Shown here: piece by piece, positions 63,533 through 64,000 of the stretch
Layout: every line of letters begins with the position of its first letter
How positions within the stretch are numbered: the first letter of the stretch is position 1
Source: an uncultured Flavobacteriales bacterium
Lineage (GTDB): Bacteria > Bacteroidota > Bacteroidia > Flavobacteriales_D > Parvicellaceae
DNA length: 64,000 nucleotides
Assembly: GCA_913030835.1 (NCBI GenBank)
Contig: CAJWDP010000002.1
Span: 82,143-146,142, forward strand
Direction of reading: 5' to 3'
The notes under the pieces: generated by a model
What the model was told of the DNA's origin: nothing
What the model saw: the letters and a program-made list of their open reading frames with translations, nothing else
The model's database searches: none
Program-made: the position numbers and the translations under genes

Positions 63533-64000
63533 ATGTCTAAAACTTACACCAGCATAATTGATGTGCCAAAGCAGGCAAAAGAAGATGATTTACTCGGTAT
63601 CGATAAGTACAAATCCGGCCTTGTTCGATTCATAGAAAATACCAATACGCCTATTACTGTTGCTATTCAGGGAGAATGGGGAAGCGGAAAAACATCTTTA
63701 ATGAACACATTAAGGGACGAATTGTGCGATCAGGAAGGCAAGAAATTCATACCTGTATGGCTGAATACCTGGCAATATTCGTTAATGAAAGAGCCTGATC
63801 AGGCATTGATATCGATAATTAAAGGATTAACGGAAGAAGTGCTGGCCGTAATTGATGAAGGCAAAAGTGAAGCGGGCAAAAAGGTAAGGGCTGTTTTTGC
63901 TAATGTTTTGAAAGCAACTGCAAAAGTAGCTGTAAGTGCGACTACCGGTCAGGATATAGGTGAAATCTTGGATGCTACATCTGTTTCAAAAGAAGTTACC
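63533..64000 (+). CDS. Partial KAP-family P-loop NTPase, cut by the right edge
   Basis: The frame starts at ATG 63533 and is open to the window end, giving 156 codons. The first residues (MSKTYTSIIDVPKQAKEDDL, LLGIDKYKSGLVRFI) precede a KAP-type Walker A loop GEWGSGKTSL at 47-56, followed by FIPVWLNTWQYSL, the family's typical W-x-x-W/N segment. KAP NTPases are membrane-associated and often found in phage exclusion and mobile loci. Membrane segments of the family have not yet appeared in the visible part. Function is not readable. Confidence 0.85.
   Translation, partial: MSKTYTSIIDVPKQAKEDDLLGIDKYKSGLVRFIENTNTPITVAIQGEWGSGKTSLMNTLRDELCDQEGKKFIPVWLNTWQYSLMKEPDQALISIIKGLTEEVLAVIDEGKSEAGKKVRAVFANVLKATAKVAVSATTGQDIGEILDATSVSKEVT

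Overview
The window looks like core chromosome of a Bacteroidota bacterium, probably of the Flavobacteriales. Evidence read directly: moderate-to-low GC; A-rich, Shine-Dalgarno-poor gene starts; several promoters of the Bacteroidota primary-sigma type (TTTG, 19-20 nt, TAnnTTTG), clearest at rpoD, rpsA and sucC; a short 287-aa primary sigma factor; a 486-aa GAPDH with a long N-terminal extension; a type IX secretion PorE-like protein; a SiaC/DUF1987 protein; and many signal peptides and lipoproteins. No tRNA, rRNA, CRISPR, IS element, prophage or integron was seen. No gap between called genes exceeds 300 bases.

Layout. 1-5 kb: a membrane protein cut by the left edge, a cytosolic cyclophilin, a small membrane protein, yaaA, a transglutaminase-like membrane protein, msrB and sucC. 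5-8.3 kb: a compact + strand run of alpha/beta hydrolase, LolD-like ATPase, TraB/GumN-like protein and TIGR02757 protein. 8.3-12 kb: rpsA, with a tandem-repeat acidic tail, and an Mpl-like Mur ligase. 12-15 kb: MBL-fold hydrolase, miaA and a lipoprotein. 15-18.6 kb (minus): a tightly overlapping cluster of a bitopic protein, dapF, an unknown, a GNAT and mltG. 18.7-22.8 kb: a Do/HtrA-type protease, rpoD and gap. 22.9-28.6 kb: an orphan, an outer-membrane beta-barrel protein, a small secreted helical protein, an active/inactive M16 peptidase pair and a zinc-ribbon protein. 28.8-31 kb: a neutral ceramidase-like enzyme and SiaC. 31-39 kb: lipoproteins, nitroreductase, beta-barrel, CPBP protease, MscS channel, a secreted HExxH protein, M28 peptidase, a thioredoxin-fold protein and a DUF4442 protein. 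39-46.6 kb: envelope genes, including a lipoprotein cyclophilin followed by an HU-like/SPOR membrane protein, a K/E-rich coiled-coil protein, a DUF4920 lipoprotein and the PorE-like OmpA protein. 46.7-49.1 kb: a dicarboxylate/amino-acid symporter overlapping aroC. 49-54 kb: an unknown, an acetoacetate-decarboxylase-like protein, a DUF2279 protein and a TonB-dependent receptor. 54-59.3 kb: a membrane protein, nth and a substrate-binding-like protein joined by ATGA overlaps; a SRPBCC-like protein; and an SPFH-GYF/zinc-ribbon pair. 59.3-64 kb: an ECF sigma factor with a 67-aa downstream partner, uvrA and the start of a KAP P-loop NTPase.

The window mixes housekeeping (translation, TCA cycle, glycolysis, peptidoglycan, DNA repair, aromatic biosynthesis) with envelope functions. 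No complete novel system is proven. The best leads are the SPFH-GYF/zinc-ribbon pair, the KAP NTPase cut by the right edge, the HU-SPOR protein, the repeat tail and leader of rpsA, the small protein after the ECF sigma factor, the overlapping dapF-mltG cluster with an unknown protein, and Nth without its usual Fe-S cysteines. All assignments come from reading motifs; no database search was run.
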